This document shows, one piece after another, positions 18,557-27,682 of a DNA stretch of 64,000 bases. A program made the translations under genes and the position numbers. Positions within the stretch are counted from its first letter, which is position 1, and each line of letters opens with the position of its first letter. The notes under the pieces are model-generated. The model had not been told where the DNA came from. It was given only the letters and a program-made list of their open reading frames with translations, and searched no databases. Source of the DNA: Loktanella sp. SALINAS62 (lineage in GTDB: Bacteria; Pseudomonadota; Alphaproteobacteria; Rhodobacterales; Rhodobacteraceae); contig NZ_JAAFZU010000034.1 of the NCBI RefSeq assembly GCF_018263905.1, positions 142,931-206,930 of the forward strand, read 5' to 3'.

Positions 18557-19717
18557 ATGTCGACGAAGAAAAAGATCGTGATCAAGATCGGATCAAGCTT
18601 GCTTGCCAATAGCGACAATCTGACACTGCGTTATGCTTTTATGAACGGCCTGCTAAGCGACTTGGCGCAGCTTCAGCGAGAGGGACATAATATTGTTTTG
18701 ACGTCGTCCGGATCGGTTGCGCTGGGGTTGAATATGATCGGAAAACGACCCGAGGACGCAGGCATTCTGGACAAGCAGGCAGCAGCCGCCTGCGGTCAGC
18801 CACTGCTGATGAACGCCTACCGTCAGGTCGCATCAGAGTACGATCTGGAAGTCGCGCAGATGCTGGTGACCGTCGAAGATATGGAAGAACGCCGCCGTTT
18901 TCTGAACATCAAAAACACCATGCTAAGATTGTTCGAAAACGACATCATGCCGATCATCAACGAGAACGATACCATTGCAACGCGCGACCTGCGTGTTGGC
19001 GACAATGACCGTCTGTCGGCCAAAGTGGCCCAAATGGTAGAGGCGGATAAACTGATCATCCTCACCAGTGTCGATGGTCTGTATGATCGCGACCCGTCGG
19101 ATCCTGACGCGACTTTCATCCATGAAATCGAAGACGTCAGCGAGCATCTGGATTCAACCACCAGCATCAGCGCATTGGGCAGCGGCGGTATGCTGACGAA
19201 AATGCATGCGGCAAATATGGCGCAGAATGCGGGCGTCGAAACGATTATTGCAGAGGGCATTATCGAACGTCCTGTGTCCTCTGTTCTTAACAACGAGCGC
19301 CGTTTCACGCGCTGTCTGGTGCGGGGCGAAACAGCTTCGCCATTGAAAGTATGGCTTAGCAACCGGCTACAGGTGTCCGGCGCGCTCGTCGTCTCGAATG
19401 AAGTTGCAGAAGGCATCGTGACCAAAAAGCGTGGGATCAGCCGGATGGACGTCACCTCGCTTCAGGGCGATTTCACCAAGGGCGACGTTCTGCACGTATA
19501 TGATGAGGATGGTCAGGAAATCGCCCGCGGGCTGACAAATTTCTCGTCCGAAGAAACAATGCTGCTGGCGCGGCATCTGGATATGCCTGTCGAGAATGTC
19601 ATCGGCTACAAGACGAAGAGCGATATCATTGGCGCCGAAAACATCCTCGTGCTTGAGGAAAATCATCTTCAGCTTGAAGCACCTGAACACGATCAGAAAA
19701 TCGTTGTTCCAGCATAA
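18557..19717 (+). CDS. proB: Glutamate 5-kinase with PUA domain
   Basis: A 386-residue enzyme catalysing the first step of proline synthesis, ATP-dependent phosphorylation of glutamate. The amino-acid-kinase domain (about 1-265) shows KIVIKIGSSLLAN, IVLTSSGSVALGLN, PIINENDTI, GDNDRLSAKVAQMVEADKLIILTSVDGLYD and GSGGMLTKMHAA. A PUA domain (about 285-365) follows. GGAG lies 7 bases upstream of the ATG. The usual alphaproteobacterial partner obgE is absent, and proC-proA are divergent, so this is a self-contained proline module. Codon use is less GC-rich than in the flanking metK and aroA. Confidence 0.93.
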   Translation: MSTKKKIVIKIGSSLLANSDNLTLRYAFMNGLLSDLAQLQREGHNIVLTSSGSVALGLNMIGKRPEDAGILDKQAAAACGQPLLMNAYRQVASEYDLEVAQMLVTVEDMEERRRFLNIKNTMLRLFENDIMPIINENDTIATRDLRVGDNDRLSAKVAQMVEADKLIILTSVDGLYDRDPSDPDATFIHEIEDVSEHLDSTTSISALGSGGMLTKMHAANMAQNAGVETIIAEGIIERPVSSVLNNERRFTRCLVRGETASPLKVWLSNRLQVSGALVVSNEVAEGIVTKKRGISRMDVTSLQGDFTKGDVLHVYDEDGQEIARGLTNFSSEETMLLARHLDMPVENVIGYKTKSDIIGAENILVLEENHLQLEAPEHDQKIVVPA

Positions 19718-19790
19718 TCAATCGCGCGCGACCGGGCCCGATGCATCCGGCGTATCGGGCGCATAGCCTGCTTTCGCAGTCTTCATGACA

Positions 19791-19823
19791 GCAAAAAGGG
19801 CGGGCCAATGGCCCGCCCTTTGC
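19791..19823 (-). terminator. Terminator between convergent proB and metK
   Basis: A stem of at least 12 bp (AAAGGGCGGGCC / GGCCCGCCCTTT) with a 3-base loop. The minus strand continues with five T, so it serves metK best; the plus side has only three T but could also stop proB transcription. Confidence 0.85.
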
Positions 19824-19840
19824 AACACTCAGAACACCGA

Positions 19841-21022
19841 TCAGACCGCGCGGGTCAGGGCGTCGGCAAGGTCGGTGCGTTCCCAGCTGAAACCGCCGTC
19901 GTCCTGCGGCGCACGGCCAAAGTGGCCATAGGCCGCCGTGCGGGCATAGATTGCGCGGTTCAGCCCCAGATGCGTGCGGATGCCCTGCGGGGTCAGGTCC
20001 ATCACCTGCGGAATGATCCGTTCCACTGCGGATTCGTGGACCTGTCCGGTGCCGTGCATGTCGACGTAGATCGACAGCGGTTTGGCGATGCCGATGGCAT
20101 AGGACAGTTGCAGCGTGCAGCGGGTCGCCATGCCGGAAGCCACGATGTTTTTCGCCAGATAACGCGCGGCATAGGCGGCAGAGCGGTCCACCTTGGTCGG
20201 GTCCTTGCCGGAAAAGGCGCCACCACCGTGCGGGGCGGCCCCGCCGTAGGTATCCACGATGATCTTGCGGCCCGTCAGGCCCGCATCGCCGTCCGGCCCG
20301 CCGATCACGAATGTGCCGGTCGGGTTGACCCACCATTCGGTCGCATCGGTGATGAAACCGTCGGGCAGCGTTTCGCGGATATAGGGTTCGACGATGGCAC
20401 GGATATCGGCCTGCGACTGGGCATCGGATTCGTGCTGGGTGGACAACACGATCTGCATGACCTCGACCGGTTTGCCATTGGCATAGCGCAGGCTGATCTG
20501 GCTTTTGGCATCGGGGCGCAGCAGCGGTTCGGCCCCGGATTTGCGCACCTCTGCCAGACGGCGCAGGATGGCGTGGGCATACTGGATCGGCGCAGGCATC
20601 AGGTCGGGCGTTTCGGTGCAGGCGTAACCGAACATGATCCCCTGATCGCCGGCCCCTTCGTCCTTGCCTTCGGCGCTGTCGACGCCTTGAGCGATATGGG
20701 CAGACTGGTTGTGCAGCAGGTTCGTGATTTCCACAGTTTCGTGGTGGAACTTGTCCTGTTCGTAACCGATGTCCTTGATGCAGGCGCGGGCGATGTCGGG
20801 CACGCTTTGCTTGAATTCCGCCAGACGGGATTTGTCGGACAGGCCGACCTCTCCGCCGATGACGACGCGGTTTGTCGTGGCGAATGTCTCGCAGGCGACA
20901 CGCGCTTCGGGTTCTTCTGCAAGAAATGCGTCAAGGATGGCGTCGGAAATGCGATCACAGACCTTGTCAGGGTGACCTTCGGAGACGGATTCCGAGGTAA
21001 AAATGTAGTCTTGGCGTGCCAT
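19841..21022 (-). CDS. metK: S-adenosylmethionine synthase
   Basis: A 393-residue enzyme making SAM from methionine and ATP. It shows [20 protein letters not shown] at the start (residues 7-26), the [12 protein letters not shown] motif, and the P-loop-like [19 protein letters not shown]. It is downstream of lnt with an 86-base gap that holds a SAM/SAH riboswitch overlapping the ribosome binding site, so synthesis should fall when SAM or SAH is abundant. Confidence 0.97.
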   Translation of the reverse strand: MARQDYIFTSESVSEGHPDKVCDRISDAILDAFLAEEPEARVACETFATTNRVVIGGEVGLSDKSRLAEFKQSVPDIARACIKDIGYEQDKFHHETVEITNLLHNQSAHIAQGVDSAEGKDEGAGDQGIMFGYACTETPDLMPAPIQYAHAILRRLAEVRKSGAEPLLRPDAKSQISLRYANGKPVEVMQIVLSTQHESDAQSQADIRAIVEPYIRETLPDGFITDATEWWVNPTGTFVIGGPDGDAGLTGRKIIVDTYGGAAPHGGGAFSGKDPTKVDRSAAYAARYLAKNIVASGMATRCTLQLSYAIGIAKPLSIYVDMHGTGQVHESAVERIIPQVMDLTPQGIRTHLGLNRAIYARTAAYGHFGRAPQDDGGFSWERTDLADALTRAV

Positions 21023-21028
21023 GAAAGT

Positions 21029-21075
21029 GCTCCGGTAATGTGATCCCGTCCCGTCAGGAAGCCGTTGGAACGGGG
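21029..21075 (-). promoter_or_regulatory. SAM/SAH riboswitch upstream of metK
   Basis: Read on the minus strand, a 7-bp P1 stem (CCCGTTC / GGACGGG) encloses the conserved loop CAACGGCTTCCTGAC, and a downstream ACCGGAGCA can pair with GCTTCC to form the pseudoknot. The GGAG in this strand is also the metK ribosome binding site. Known: this motif controls metK in Rhodobacterales by hiding the ribosome binding site when SAM or SAH binds. Confidence 0.88.
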
Positions 21076-21108
21076 GATGATGCGGCGTAGGCGGTTGCTA
21101 TAGAGGGG

Positions 21109-22602
21109 TCAAGCGGCAACTTTATGGCCGCGCCGCTTCGCCCCCCAGGTGGCGCAGAGCCCCAACAGAACAAGCAACATAACGGGCCAATCGCCCCACC
21201 GTGTATAGACTGTGGGCGACAGCGCGGGTGGCAGTGCCGCGTCGATGTGGCCCGCCTGTCCCAATGGCAGTGACGCAAGGATCCGGCCGCGCGCGTCGAT
21301 CATTGCGCTGATGCCGGTGTTGGCGGACCGCACCATCGGCAGGCCCTGTTCGATGGCCCGCAGTCGGGCCTGCGCCAGATGTTGTTGCGGGCCTGCCGCC
21401 TCGCCGAACCAGGCGTCGTTCGTGATCATGACCAGTAGCCGGGGTCTCGCGCCCGCCACCGTGATTTCTTCGGCAAAGATACCTTCGTAGCAGATCAGCG
21501 CCCGCGCGGCGCCGATGCCCGGCAGGTCGATCAGCGACTGACGCGGCAGGCCTTTGGCAAAGCCGCCGCCATCGGACGGGGCAAGCCCGCGCACACCCAG
21601 CGATTTCAGCACGTCACCAAAGGGCACATATTCCCCGAACGGCACCAGATGGGATTTGTCGTAAACGTCCTGCACCTGCGCACCACGCCCTAACACGATC
21701 AGGCTATTGTAATACTGTCCGTCTTCGACCCGGTTGATCCCGGTGATCAGCGGTGCGCCACGGGCGGCGTCGGCCATCGCTTCCAGTTCGGGCCAGGAAT
21801 AATCAAGCCGGACGGGAATGGCGGTTTCGGGCCAGACGATCAGGTCCGGCACGGGGTCCGCGCGGGTTGCATCCATCATCCGGTTGAAAAACACGCGATT
21901 GCGTTCGGGGTCCCACTTTTCATCCTGCGGTGCGTTGGGCTGCACGATGCGGATCAGCGGACCATCCACCGTGTCTGCCGGACCGGGGGCCAGCAGCGGC
22001 AGGGCAAGGCCTGCCAGAACAGCAGGGACACCCCCCCACCAGCGGCCACGGGCCAGCATCACCAGCCCTGCAGAGATGATCAGCAATAGCAGCGTCAGCA
22101 GATGTGGCCCACCAAAGGCCGCCAATTGCGACAAGGGCATCGGGATCAGCGCATGGCCGATCAAAGCCCACGGAAACCCGGTGAACAAATAGCCGCGCAA
22201 CGCTTCTGCCAAGGTAAGGCACAGGACCAATGCGGGCAGACGCCCTGCCCCGATCAACCGCGCGGCGGCAACGGCCACGACCCAGAACAGGGTTTCGCGT
22301 AGCGCCATCAGGCTAACACCCAAGGGGGCAGCCCAGCCCCACGTCGCCGCATCCACCAAAAACGGTTCTACCAGCCAGCGCAGGGTGAACCCGAAATACC
22401 CCAGCCCCAGCGCACCCATGGCCACCATTGCGGCGCGCAGGGTCGGCGCAGTTGTCAGGACCGCCAGCGCCAGCGCCCAGCCCAGCATGGCAGCGGGCCA
22501 CAGATCAAAGGGAGCATGCGACAACGCGATGAACACGCCAAGCGCCAAAAGCCCGGCCAGCCGCAGCCAAGCGGATGCAGTCCAGACGCGTGCCAGTGTC
22601 AT
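21109..22602 (-). CDS. lnt: Apolipoprotein N-acyltransferase
   Basis: A 497-residue inner-membrane enzyme adding the third acyl chain to lipoproteins. Six or more hydrophobic segments fill residues 10-200. The periplasmic nitrilase-like domain follows, with the catalytic triad in LIVWPETAIP (Glu), YDKSHLVPFGEYVP (Lys) and LICYEGIFAEE (Cys). A last transmembrane helix ends the protein. The ATG is two bases after the corC-like stop, so the genes are coupled. Confidence 0.93.
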   Translation of the reverse strand: MTLARVWTASAWLRLAGLLALGVFIALSHAPFDLWPAAMLGWALALAVLTTAPTLRAAMVAMGALGLGYFGFTLRWLVEPFLVDAATWGWAAPLGVSLMALRETLFWVVAVAAARLIGAGRLPALVLCLTLAEALRGYLFTGFPWALIGHALIPMPLSQLAAFGGPHLLTLLLLIISAGLVMLARGRWWGGVPAVLAGLALPLLAPGPADTVDGPLIRIVQPNAPQDEKWDPERNRVFFNRMMDATRADPVPDLIVWPETAIPVRLDYSWPELEAMADAARGAPLITGINRVEDGQYYNSLIVLGRGAQVQDVYDKSHLVPFGEYVPFGDVLKSLGVRGLAPSDGGGFAKGLPRQSLIDLPGIGAARALICYEGIFAEEITVAGARPRLLVMITNDAWFGEAAGPQQHLAQARLRAIEQGLPMVRSANTGISAMIDARGRILASLPLGQAGHIDAALPPALSPTVYTRWGDWPVMLLVLLGLCATWGAKRRGHKVAA

Positions 22603-22604
22603 TG

Positions 22605-23480
22605 TCAGGCCTTTGGCATGCGCACCCGCAGCCGCTTGATGCGGCGCGGGTCGGCATCCAGAACCTCGAATTCGGGACCGTCAGGGTGCTGAATGACCTC
22701 TCCCCGGACGGGCACATGCCCTGTCAGCATGAAGACCAGACCACCAAGACTGTCGATTTCCTCTTCGTCGATTTCTTCGTGTTCGGTCAGGTTCATGCCG
22801 ATTTCGGCCTCGAACTCTTCCAGTCCGGTCTTGGCTTGCACGATGTAGACGCCGGGCGATTCTTCGGTCCAGCTTTGCGCTTCTTCGACATCGTGTTCGT
22901 CTTCGATCGCACCGACGACCTGTTCGATCAAATCCTCGATTGTGACCAACCCGTCTGTGCCACCGTATTCGTCGATCACAAGTGCCATATGGATGCGTTC
23001 GGTTTGCATCTTTGCCAGCAGGATGCCCAGATGCATCGAGGGCGGCACATACAGCAGCGGTCGCAGCAGTGCGCGCAGATCAAAGGCGGTCGCGTCACCG
23101 TTGAAACCGTATTTCAGCGCAAAATCCTTGAGGTTCACGAACCCCATGGGTGTGTCCAGCGTACCGTCGAACACCGGCAGACGCGTCAGACCGCTTTGAC
23201 GGAATACCTCGACCAAATCGTCCTTGGATGCTGTAACGGGCGAGGCGGTGATATCCGCCTTTGGAACGGCGACGTCCTCGACCTTGAGCCGGCGCAGGTT
23301 CAGCATCCCCAACATGGGCGCTGCGGCCCCGCTGGCGCGCAGGTTTTCCGGTGTCAGGTCACGGGTGTCATCATTCGGGCTTAGTGCCTCGAACAGGCGC
23401 GCGAAAAATCCGCGACTGTCATCTTCGGTCTGGTCGTCGCGACTGTCTGTTTCGCTTGACCTGTCATCGGTGTCGTTCAT
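22605..23480 (-). CDS. CorC/hemolysin-like CBS-domain protein
   Basis: A 291-residue cytosolic protein with an acidic N-terminus, two CBS motifs (about 60-190, including MGFVNLKDFALKYG and MALVIDEYGGTDGLVTIEDLIEQVVG) and a C-terminal CorC_HlyC domain (about 205-285, LGGLVFMLTGHVPVRGEVI). Such proteins support Mg2+/Co2+ efflux or bind adenosine nucleotides; the exact role is not known. The order phoH-ybeY-corC-lnt is conserved across proteobacteria. Confidence 0.88.
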   Translation of the reverse strand: MNDTDDRSSETDSRDDQTEDDSRGFFARLFEALSPNDDTRDLTPENLRASGAAAPMLGMLNLRRLKVEDVAVPKADITASPVTASKDDLVEVFRQSGLTRLPVFDGTLDTPMGFVNLKDFALKYGFNGDATAFDLRALLRPLLYVPPSMHLGILLAKMQTERIHMALVIDEYGGTDGLVTIEDLIEQVVGAIEDEHDVEEAQSWTEESPGVYIVQAKTGLEEFEAEIGMNLTEHEEIDEEEIDSLGGLVFMLTGHVPVRGEVIQHPDGPEFEVLDADPRRIKRLRVRMPKA

Positions 23481-23503
23481 TGGCCCTCTGCCTGATCGTG
23501 CCT

Positions 23504-24004
23504 TTACCCGGCGTCTTCGCCATATGGGTCCGCATACCCCATAGCGACAAGTATCCGCGACTCCAAGCCTTCCATCAAGTCGGCATCGCCGTCGCGTTCG
23601 TGATCGAACCCCAGCAGATGCAGGGTTGCGTGCACAATAAGATGCGTCGCGTGTTCAGCGATGGGTTTTGCTGCGGCTTCGGCTTCTTTGGCACAGGTAT
23701 CATAGGCGATGGCGATGTCGCCCAGTTCCGGGTCGGACGGGTCGGGTGGCGGCGGCATTTCGCCGTCGATCCCGGCCGCACGTTCATCCGACGGCCACGA
23801 CAAAACGTTCGTCGGTGACGGCTTGCCGCGAAAATCGGCATTCAGCGCCGCAATCCGCACATCATCGCAGCCCAGCAGGCTGATGTCCCAATCATCGGGG
23901 TCCAGACCGACCTCTGCCAGTGCGGCCGCACAGGCGGGTGCGGCCAGCGCCGCAAGGTTCAGCGCATCCCAGCGCGGATCTTCGCAAATCAGATCAACGG
24001 CCAT
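23504..24004 (-). CDS. ybeY: Endoribonuclease YbeY
   Basis: A 166-residue metal-dependent RNase that matures the 16S rRNA 3' end and helps ribosome quality control. The metal-binding motif is VHATLHLLGFDHERDGDA (three His), preceded by PTNVLSWPSDE. The protein is slightly longer than the E. coli form because of an insertion rich in Pro and Asp (about 75-95). It follows phoH by 9 bases. Confidence 0.93.
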   Translation of the reverse strand: MAVDLICEDPRWDALNLAALAAPACAAALAEVGLDPDDWDISLLGCDDVRIAALNADFRGKPSPTNVLSWPSDERAAGIDGEMPPPPDPSDPELGDIAIAYDTCAKEAEAAAKPIAEHATHLIVHATLHLLGFDHERDGDADLMEGLESRILVAMGYADPYGEDAG

Positions 24005-24013
24005 GTGGTCGGG

Positions 24014-25030
24014 TCACACCTTCTTGGCTTCTTCCGCCTCGTAGGCTTCGATGATGGCTGCTACCAGCGGGTGCCGCACCACGTCCTTGGAGGTGAAGTA
24101 GTTGAAGCTGATCTTGGGGATGTTTTTCAGCAACCGTTCTGCATCCCACAACCCCGAACTGACACCGCGCGGCAGATCGATCTGGGTGCGGTCGCCGGTA
24201 ATTGTCATGCGCGACCCTTCGCCCAGACGCGTCAGGAACATTTTCATCTGCATTGACGTGGCGTTCTGCGCTTCGTCCAGCACGACGGCAGCGCGGGCCA
24301 GTGTACGGCCCCGCATGAACGCAAGTGGTGCAATCTCGATCCGCTTTTCCTCGATCAGCTTGGCGACCTGCTTGGCGGGGAAAAAGTCGTTCAGCGCATC
24401 ATAAAGCGGCTGCATGTAGGGATCGACCTTGTCCTTCATGTCGCCGGGCAGATAGCCCAGCTTTTCGCCCGCCTCGACAGCGGGACGTGCAAGGATGATC
24501 TTGTCGACATTGCCGCTGATGAAATGGTTCACCGCGACCGCGACCGCCAGATAGGTCTTGCCCGTTCCGGCGGGACCGATGCCGAACGACAGTTCATTGT
24601 CGAACAAGGACCGGACATAGGCTTTTTGCGCGTCTGTGCGCGGTTCGACCAGTTTCTTGCGGGTCTTAATTTCGACGCGGTCGGCGGTCGTGCCTTTGAA
24701 CATTTCCTTTTGGTCGCCAGCCAGTGGCGGTCCATTATCGACCCCCATCCGCAGCGCCCCGGTCACATCGCCGGGTTCCAGCGTGCGGCCCGATTCCAAC
24801 CGCTGATACAGCGATTGCAGGATATCGCGGGCGGATTGACGGGCATCGGGTTCGCCCAGCACCTCTAACCGGTTGCCACGGCGCAGGATCTGCACGCCAA
24901 GCGCGCTTTCGATGGCTGCAAGATTGCTGTCATACTGACCGCACAGGTCGATCAGCAGAAAGTTGTCTGGAAATTCAAGGGCGCCGGCAGGGGCGTCAAT
25001 GTCCGCGACGGTGGGGGTGCTTTGGGCCAA
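24014..25030 (-). CDS. PhoH-family ATPase (YbeZ-like)
   Basis: A 338-residue P-loop protein. An N-terminal KH-like segment (about 30-100) precedes the ATPase with Walker A GIGPAGTGKTYLAVA, ARPAVEAGEKLGYLPGD, and Walker B AAVVLDEAQNATSMQMKMFLTRLGEGS. It is thought to work with YbeY in RNA processing. The start is a TTG at 25030 with GGAG 6 bases upstream; no better ATG is available. Confidence 0.9.
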   Translation of the reverse strand: MAQSTPTVADIDAPAGALEFPDNFLLIDLCGQYDSNLAAIESALGVQILRRGNRLEVLGEPDARQSARDILQSLYQRLESGRTLEPGDVTGALRMGVDNGPPLAGDQKEMFKGTTADRVEIKTRKKLVEPRTDAQKAYVRSLFDNELSFGIGPAGTGKTYLAVAVAVNHFISGNVDKIILARPAVEAGEKLGYLPGDMKDKVDPYMQPLYDALNDFFPAKQVAKLIEEKRIEIAPLAFMRGRTLARAAVVLDEAQNATSMQMKMFLTRLGEGSRMTITGDRTQIDLPRGVSSGLWDAERLLKNIPKISFNYFTSKDVVRHPLVAAIIEAYEAEEAKKV

Positions 25031-25124
25031 TCAAGTCTCCGGGTTAACGCCTGTGTGGGTGAAGGTGGCAACGCTTGTCACCAAGTGCAACCCGTTGATG
25101 CCAGCTTGGGTTGCCCCGGCCCAA

Positions 25125-25156
25125 GAAAAAAGCCGCGGATCCGATCCGCGGCTTTT
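25125..25156 (-). terminator. Terminator after the small lipoprotein gene
   Basis: A 13-bp perfect stem (AAAAGCCGCGGAT and complement) with a CCG loop is followed on the minus strand by more than five T. It isolates the lipoprotein/OmpA pair from phoH. Confidence 0.92.
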
Positions 25157-25161
25157 GATCT

Positions 25162-25494
25162 TTACCGAAAGTTGCTGGCCCGGACCGGGTCCGGGATCGA
25201 GGATCCGGCCTTGAATGGGCCGACCGCGGTGTTTGGCGGGGCAACCCCGGAACAGACCGGACGACCGTCCGGCGTCATGCGTTCGGACAGGTAGCCTTCG
25301 ACGCCGTCGTCGATGATCCAATGGTCACAGCCGTTGGGGTCGACCCAGACGCCCGCAATCAGCGTCGACAGATGGTGAGAGTTGATGCCGCGATCGACGC
25401 TTTTGTCGCCCGGCGTCGCGGCCAAATCCAGATCGGCACAGGCGGTCAGCGCCGTGCCCGCCAGGATCAGGCCAAACAGTTTAAAGCAGTTCAT
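25162..25494 (-). CDS. Small lipoprotein sharing a Cys-containing domain with the upstream OmpA-like protein
   Basis: A 110-residue protein with a lipoprotein signal and a lipobox (LTAC, about residues 16-19), so it should be attached to the outer membrane. Residues of about 50-82 contain WVDPNGCDHWIIDDGVEGY and then RMTPDGRPVC, matching the N-terminal domain of the OmpA-like protein encoded just upstream. The two cysteines probably form a disulfide. The ATG at 25494 was chosen because AAGGGG lies 7 bases before it. The gene is 11 bases after the OmpA-like gene and is followed by a strong terminator. Confidence 0.75.
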   Translation of the reverse strand: MNCFKLFGLILAGTALTACADLDLAATPGDKSVDRGINSHHLSTLIAGVWVDPNGCDHWIIDDGVEGYLSERMTPDGRPVCSGVAPPNTAVGPFKAGSSIPDPVRASNFR

Positions 25495-25505
25495 GTCCAT
25501 TCCCC

Positions 25506-26057
25506 TTAACGGATGCAGTAGATTTCGACGCGGCGGTTCTGCTGCATCCCGGCGGCGGTGTTGTTGGTCGCGCGCGGCTGGCGTTCGCCAAAGCCTTTGA
25601 CATCGACGACACGTGCCCCGATCTCTTGTGCGACACCTGCAACGGCGCTGGCGCGGTTGTTGGACAGGCGGATGTTGTATTCATCGGACGCGCGGCTGTC
25701 GGTATGACCGTAGATCATGAACCCGAACGCGTTGGCGGACCGGAAAAAGCTTTGCAGCTGGGCACGGGCGTGGTTCGTGATGTGGTAACGATCCGTGGCG
25801 AACAGCGTATCGGTCGGGATCACCCCGCAAATTTCAGACCGATGGCAGACCGGACGGCCGTCACGGGTGCGGTGTGGCGACATGTAACCTTCGGCGCCGT
25901 CATCCATCGCCCAATGTTCGCAACCATCGGGGTCGATCCAGATCGTCGGGCGATAAATTTCGCCGTTCTGCTGCGCCGACGCGCTGCTGGCGATCAAGCC
26001 GGCAGCCAAGGCCGCGGCAAGCCCTGCGTTCAAAATATATTTTAGTTTCAATGCCAC
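25506..26057 (-). CDS. OmpA-family protein with N-terminal W-D-P-x-G-C domain
   Basis: A 183-residue exported protein with a signal peptide (MALKLKYILNAGLAAALAAG ... SASA). Residues of about 38-72 form the short Cys-containing domain (IWIDPDGCEHWAMDDGAEGY and RDGRPVC), then the OmpA peptidoglycan-binding domain (about 80-183) with FMIYGHTDSRASDEYNIRLS and KGFGERQPRATNNTAAGMQQNRRVEI. The Asp and Arg that hold diaminopimelate are present. It starts with GTG preceded by GAGGGG at 8 bases. Together with the lipoprotein it forms a two-gene operon. Confidence 0.85.
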   Translation of the reverse strand: MALKLKYILNAGLAAALAAGLIASSASAQQNGEIYRPTIWIDPDGCEHWAMDDGAEGYMSPHRTRDGRPVCHRSEICGVIPTDTLFATDRYHITNHARAQLQSFFRSANAFGFMIYGHTDSRASDEYNIRLSNNRASAVAGVAQEIGARVVDVKGFGERQPRATNNTAAGMQQNRRVEIYCIR

Positions 26058-26252
26058 GTCGCAATCCCCTCGATAAATCGGCAGCTACAAGCAGAAGTAG
26101 GTCTTGCACTGTATTAACACACAATCGCCATGTTTCTAGCAAGTATGGTTCATCAGGGGATGCTTTTTTCCATATATTGTGTCCAATGGGGCAACAATAG
26201 CCGCCCAATCGTCACTTTTTGCAGCGAATGTGGAATACGCAGTGCCGTGCCA

Positions 26253-27563
26253 TCAGTCGATCAGAACGCCGCCCAGCGAATTCGGGCCAGCGGTTTCGAT
26301 CCGGACACGCCGCACCTGCCCCAATGCGGTTTCGGGCGCGTCGGCATAAACGGCGTGCAGATAATCTGACTTGCCGATCAGCTGGCCGTCGATGCGGCCC
26401 TTCTTTTCGAACAGGACGCCGACCTCGCGGCCGACCATGCTGGCCTGGATCGCGCGTTGCTGTTCGGTCAGCAGCGCCTGAAGCCGTTGCAGGCGGTCGT
26501 TCATCACGTCTTCTGGCAGTTGCGGTTTTTCGGCTGCGGGGGTGCCGGGGCGTGTGGAATACTTGAACGAATAGGCCTGCCCGTAGTTCACCGTACGGAT
26601 CAGATCCATTGTCGCCTGAAAATCGTCTTCGGTTTCACCGGGGAACCCGACGATGAAATCACCCGACAGCAAGATATCGGGGCGGGCCGCACGGATGCGT
26701 TCGATCAGGCGGATATAACCCGCCGCCGTATGTTTGCGGTTCATCGCCTTAAGAATGCGGTCGGACCCCGATTGCACGGGCAAATGCAGATAGGGCATCA
26801 GTTTGGCGCAATCGCCATGCGCCGCGATCAGCGCATCATCCATGTCGTTGGGATGCGATGTGGTAAACCGGATGCGTTCCAGCCCGTCGATCAGGGCCAG
26901 TTCCCGGATCAATCCGGCCAATCCGCCGTCGTGGCCGTGATAGGCGTTCACGTTCTGCCCCAGCAACGTCAGTTCCGCCACACCTGCGTCCACCAGTTCG
27001 CGGGCTTCGGCAATAACACGGGTGGCGGGGCGGCTGACCTCTGCCCCGCGGGTATAGGGGACCACGCAGAAGGCACAGAATTTGTCGCAGCCTTCCTGCA
27101 CGGTCAGAAATGCCGAAGGCGCGCGCTTTGCCTTGCCGCGCGATTTCAACGTGTCGAATTTGTCGTCTTCGGGGAAATCGGTGTCCAGCGCCCGCTTGCC
27201 GCTGCGTACGGCGGCGTCCATTGCGGGCAGACGGTGATAACTTTGTGGACCGACGACCAGATCGACAACGGGCGCACGGCGCATGATTTCTTCGCCTTCG
27301 GCCTGTGCCACACAGCCTGCCACGCCGATTTTCAGATCGGGGTTCGCATCCTTGAGCGGGCGCAGGCGGCCCAGTTCGGAATACACCTTTTCCGCCGCTT
27401 TTTCGCGGATATGGCAGGTGTTCAGCAGGATCATGTCCGCGTCTTCGGGCCGGTCGGTCGTCACATAGCCCTGCCCGCCTAACGCTTCTGACATGCGTTC
27501 GCTGTCATAGACGTTCATTTGGCAGCCATAGGTCTTGACGAAAAGCTTGCGGGGCGCGGACAT
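26253..27563 (-). CDS. miaB: tRNA-2-methylthio-N6-dimethylallyladenosine synthase
   Basis: A 436-residue radical-SAM methylthiotransferase acting on A37 of tRNA. The N-terminal domain carries three cluster cysteines ([30 protein letters not shown]). The radical-SAM motif is [17 protein letters not shown], and a C-terminal TRAM domain (about 370-436) closes the protein. The ATG at 27563 was chosen because [17 protein letters not shown] fits the family; the open frame runs 39 codons further without support. Confidence 0.95.
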   Translation of the reverse strand: MSAPRKLFVKTYGCQMNVYDSERMSEALGGQGYVTTDRPEDADMILLNTCHIREKAAEKVYSELGRLRPLKDANPDLKIGVAGCVAQAEGEEIMRRAPVVDLVVGPQSYHRLPAMDAAVRSGKRALDTDFPEDDKFDTLKSRGKAKRAPSAFLTVQEGCDKFCAFCVVPYTRGAEVSRPATRVIAEARELVDAGVAELTLLGQNVNAYHGHDGGLAGLIRELALIDGLERIRFTTSHPNDMDDALIAAHGDCAKLMPYLHLPVQSGSDRILKAMNRKHTAAGYIRLIERIRAARPDILLSGDFIVGFPGETEDDFQATMDLIRTVNYGQAYSFKYSTRPGTPAAEKPQLPEDVMNDRLQRLQALLTEQQRAIQASMVGREVGVLFEKKGRIDGQLIGKSDYLHAVYADAPETALGQVRRVRIETAGPNSLGGVLID

Positions 27564-27682
27564 CGGGATCACTCGCTGGCAGGGGGCAGAGGGCGTGCGT
27601 TCCCTAACCCCTGTCGCCTCGTCTTGCAATGGACTGCGATTTCGCAGACGGTGCCGCAGACCCCAAGGCTGACCCGGCACCG

